NCBI RefSeq assembly: GCF_034007085.1
Contig: NZ_JAVERO010000103.1
Location: 1 to 8,041, forward strand
DNA length: 8,041 nucleotides
Source: Castellaniella sp034007085
Lineage (GTDB): Bacteria; Pseudomonadota; Gammaproteobacteria; Burkholderiales; Burkholderiaceae_B
Direction of reading: 5' to 3'
In this document: positions 7,028 through 8,041 of the stretch, one piece after another
Position numbering within the stretch: position 1 is the first letter of the stretch
How the letters are laid out: each line of letters begins with the position of its first letter
Position numbers and translations under genes: made by a program
Notes under the pieces: model-generated
What the model was told of the DNA's origin: nothing
Database searches by the model: none
What the model saw: the letters and a program-made list of their open reading frames with translations, nothing else

Positions 7028-8041
7028 GATTCACCGATGTCTTTGTGCGCCGTCCGGTGCTGGCGCTGGTGGTCAGCTGCCTGCTCGTGCTGCTGGGCCT
7101 GTTCGCGCTGGGAAAGTTGCCGATTCGGCAATACCCGACGCTGGAAACGTCCACCATCACGGTCAGTACCGAATATCCGGGCGCCTCGGCCGAACTGATG
7201 CAGGGCTTCGTGACCCAGCCGATCGCGCAGGCCGTGTCCTCGGTCGAGGGCATTGATTACTTGTCCTCATCGTCGTCACAGGGGCGCAGCCTGGTCACGC
7301 TGCGCATGGAACTGAACCGTGATTCGACCCAGGCCCTGACCGAGACCATGGCCAAGGTCAATCAGGTGCGCTATCGCTTGCCCGAGCGCGCCTACGATCC
7401 GGTGATCGAACTGTCGGCCGGCGATTCGACGGCGGTAGCCTATGTGGGTTTTTCCACTGGCAGTCTGACTACGCCTGAACTGACCGACTACCTGTCGCGT
7501 GTGGTCGAGCCCTTGTTTTCCGGTATTGACGGCGTGGCCAAGGTGCAGGTGGATGGCGGGCAGAAGCTGGCGATGCGGGTGTGGCTGGATGCCGAGCGCC
7601 TGGCCGGACGCGGACTGACGGCCACGGATGTGGCCGACGCCATTCGCCGCAACAATGTCCAGGCTGCGCCGGGGCAGGTGCGCGGGCAGTACGTGATTGC
7701 CAATGTGCGGGTCAATTCCGACTTGACGAGCGTGAACGAGTTCCGTGATCTGGTCATCCGCCACGATGGCAACGGCCTGGTGCGTCTGCGCGACGTGGGC
7801 ACGGTGGAACTGGGCGCTGCTGCGACGCAGACCAGTGGCCGGATGGACGGTGAACCGGCGGTCTATTTGTCGCTGTTCCCGACGCCCAAGGGCAATCCGC
7901 TGGTGATCGTGGACGGGATCCGCCGGCTGCTGCCGGACATCGAAAAGACGCTGCCGCCGGGCGTGAAGGTTGCCCTGACCTACGAACGGGCGCGCTTCAT
8001 CGATGCGTCCATCCAGGAAGTGGTCAAGACGCTGGTCGAGG
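7024..8041 (+). CDS. RND multidrug efflux transporter, HAE1 family, MexI/AcrB-like (5' part)
   Basis: The inner-membrane proton-driven drug exporter of the tripartite pump. Only the first 339 codons lie in the window, about a third of the usual ~1,030, and the frame is open to the edge. MRFTDVFVRRPVLALVV opens the first transmembrane helix (about residues 11-30), followed by LPIRQYP, YPGASAELMQGFVTQPIAQAV, EGIDYLSSSS and LNRDSTQALTETMAKVNQVR. These are the conserved start of the porter domain in HAE1 pumps, so organic compounds rather than metal ions are the likely substrates (metal-type HME pumps differ here). AGGAG at 7011-7015 stands 8 bases before the ATG, which overlaps the adaptor stop by 4 bases. 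An outer-membrane channel gene would be expected further right. Confidence 0.93.
   Translation, partial: MRFTDVFVRRPVLALVVSCLLVLLGLFALGKLPIRQYPTLETSTITVSTEYPGASAELMQGFVTQPIAQAVSSVEGIDYLSSSSSQGRSLVTLRMELNRDSTQALTETMAKVNQVRYRLPERAYDPVIELSAGDSTAVAYVGFSTGSLTTPELTDYLSRVVEPLFSGIDGVAKVQVDGGQKLAMRVWLDAERLAGRGLTATDVADAIRRNNVQAAPGQVRGQYVIANVRVNSDLTSVNEFRDLVIRHDGNGLVRLRDVGTVELGAAATQTSGRMDGEPAVYLSLFPTPKGNPLVIVDGIRRLLPDIEKTLPPGVKVALTYERARFIDASIQEVVKTLVE

Overview
The window is GC-rich DNA with compact gene spacing. Its gene content (MobH-type ICE relaxase fragment, IS21 remnant, copper and redox resistance genes) suggests a proteobacterial accessory island, most likely from Burkholderiales/Alcaligenaceae or a similar beta/gammaproteobacterium. 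The taxon is inferred from gene content and codon style, not from any marker gene.

Layout. Bases 1-742 are wreckage. A TraI_2/MobH conjugative relaxase frame enters from the left and is cut at about 466. There it is fused out of frame to the last ~65 codons of an IS21-family IstB helper ATPase, followed by the IS right end with its repeated transposase-binding sites (ends at 742). Eight bases later starts an intact RelE/ParE-family toxin (751-1059) with no visible antitoxin. From 1177 to 5679 all genes lie on the minus strand, transcribed in the order soxR, copA, cueR, copZ, clpP-like. The plus-strand efflux operon (periplasmic adaptor, then an RND pump running off the right edge) diverges from soxR.

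How it works together. CopA is a Cu(I)-exporting P1B-type ATPase, CopZ a small Cu(I) chaperone and CueR the Cu(I) sensor. CueR-like operators with a 19-bp spacer precede copA and copZ. SoxR is an intact [2Fe-2S] redox sensor, and a SoxR-box promoter with a TTGACC/TATAGT core and 19-bp spacer faces the RND operon. A second SoxR-like box, closer to the enterobacterial consensus than the pump's, lies in front of the ClpP-like protease gene. The region therefore looks like a joint copper and redox-stress cassette in which both regulators are encoded locally and four MerR-type promoters are spread over about 4 kb.

The most interesting points are the apparent SoxR control of a ClpP-like peptidase with no ATPase partner in view, the antitoxin-less toxin abutting an IS end, the relaxase::IstB deletion junction, and a terminator-like hairpin in the leader of the pump operon. 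The metal and redox genes themselves belong to known families. I saw no CRISPR array, tRNA or rRNA.
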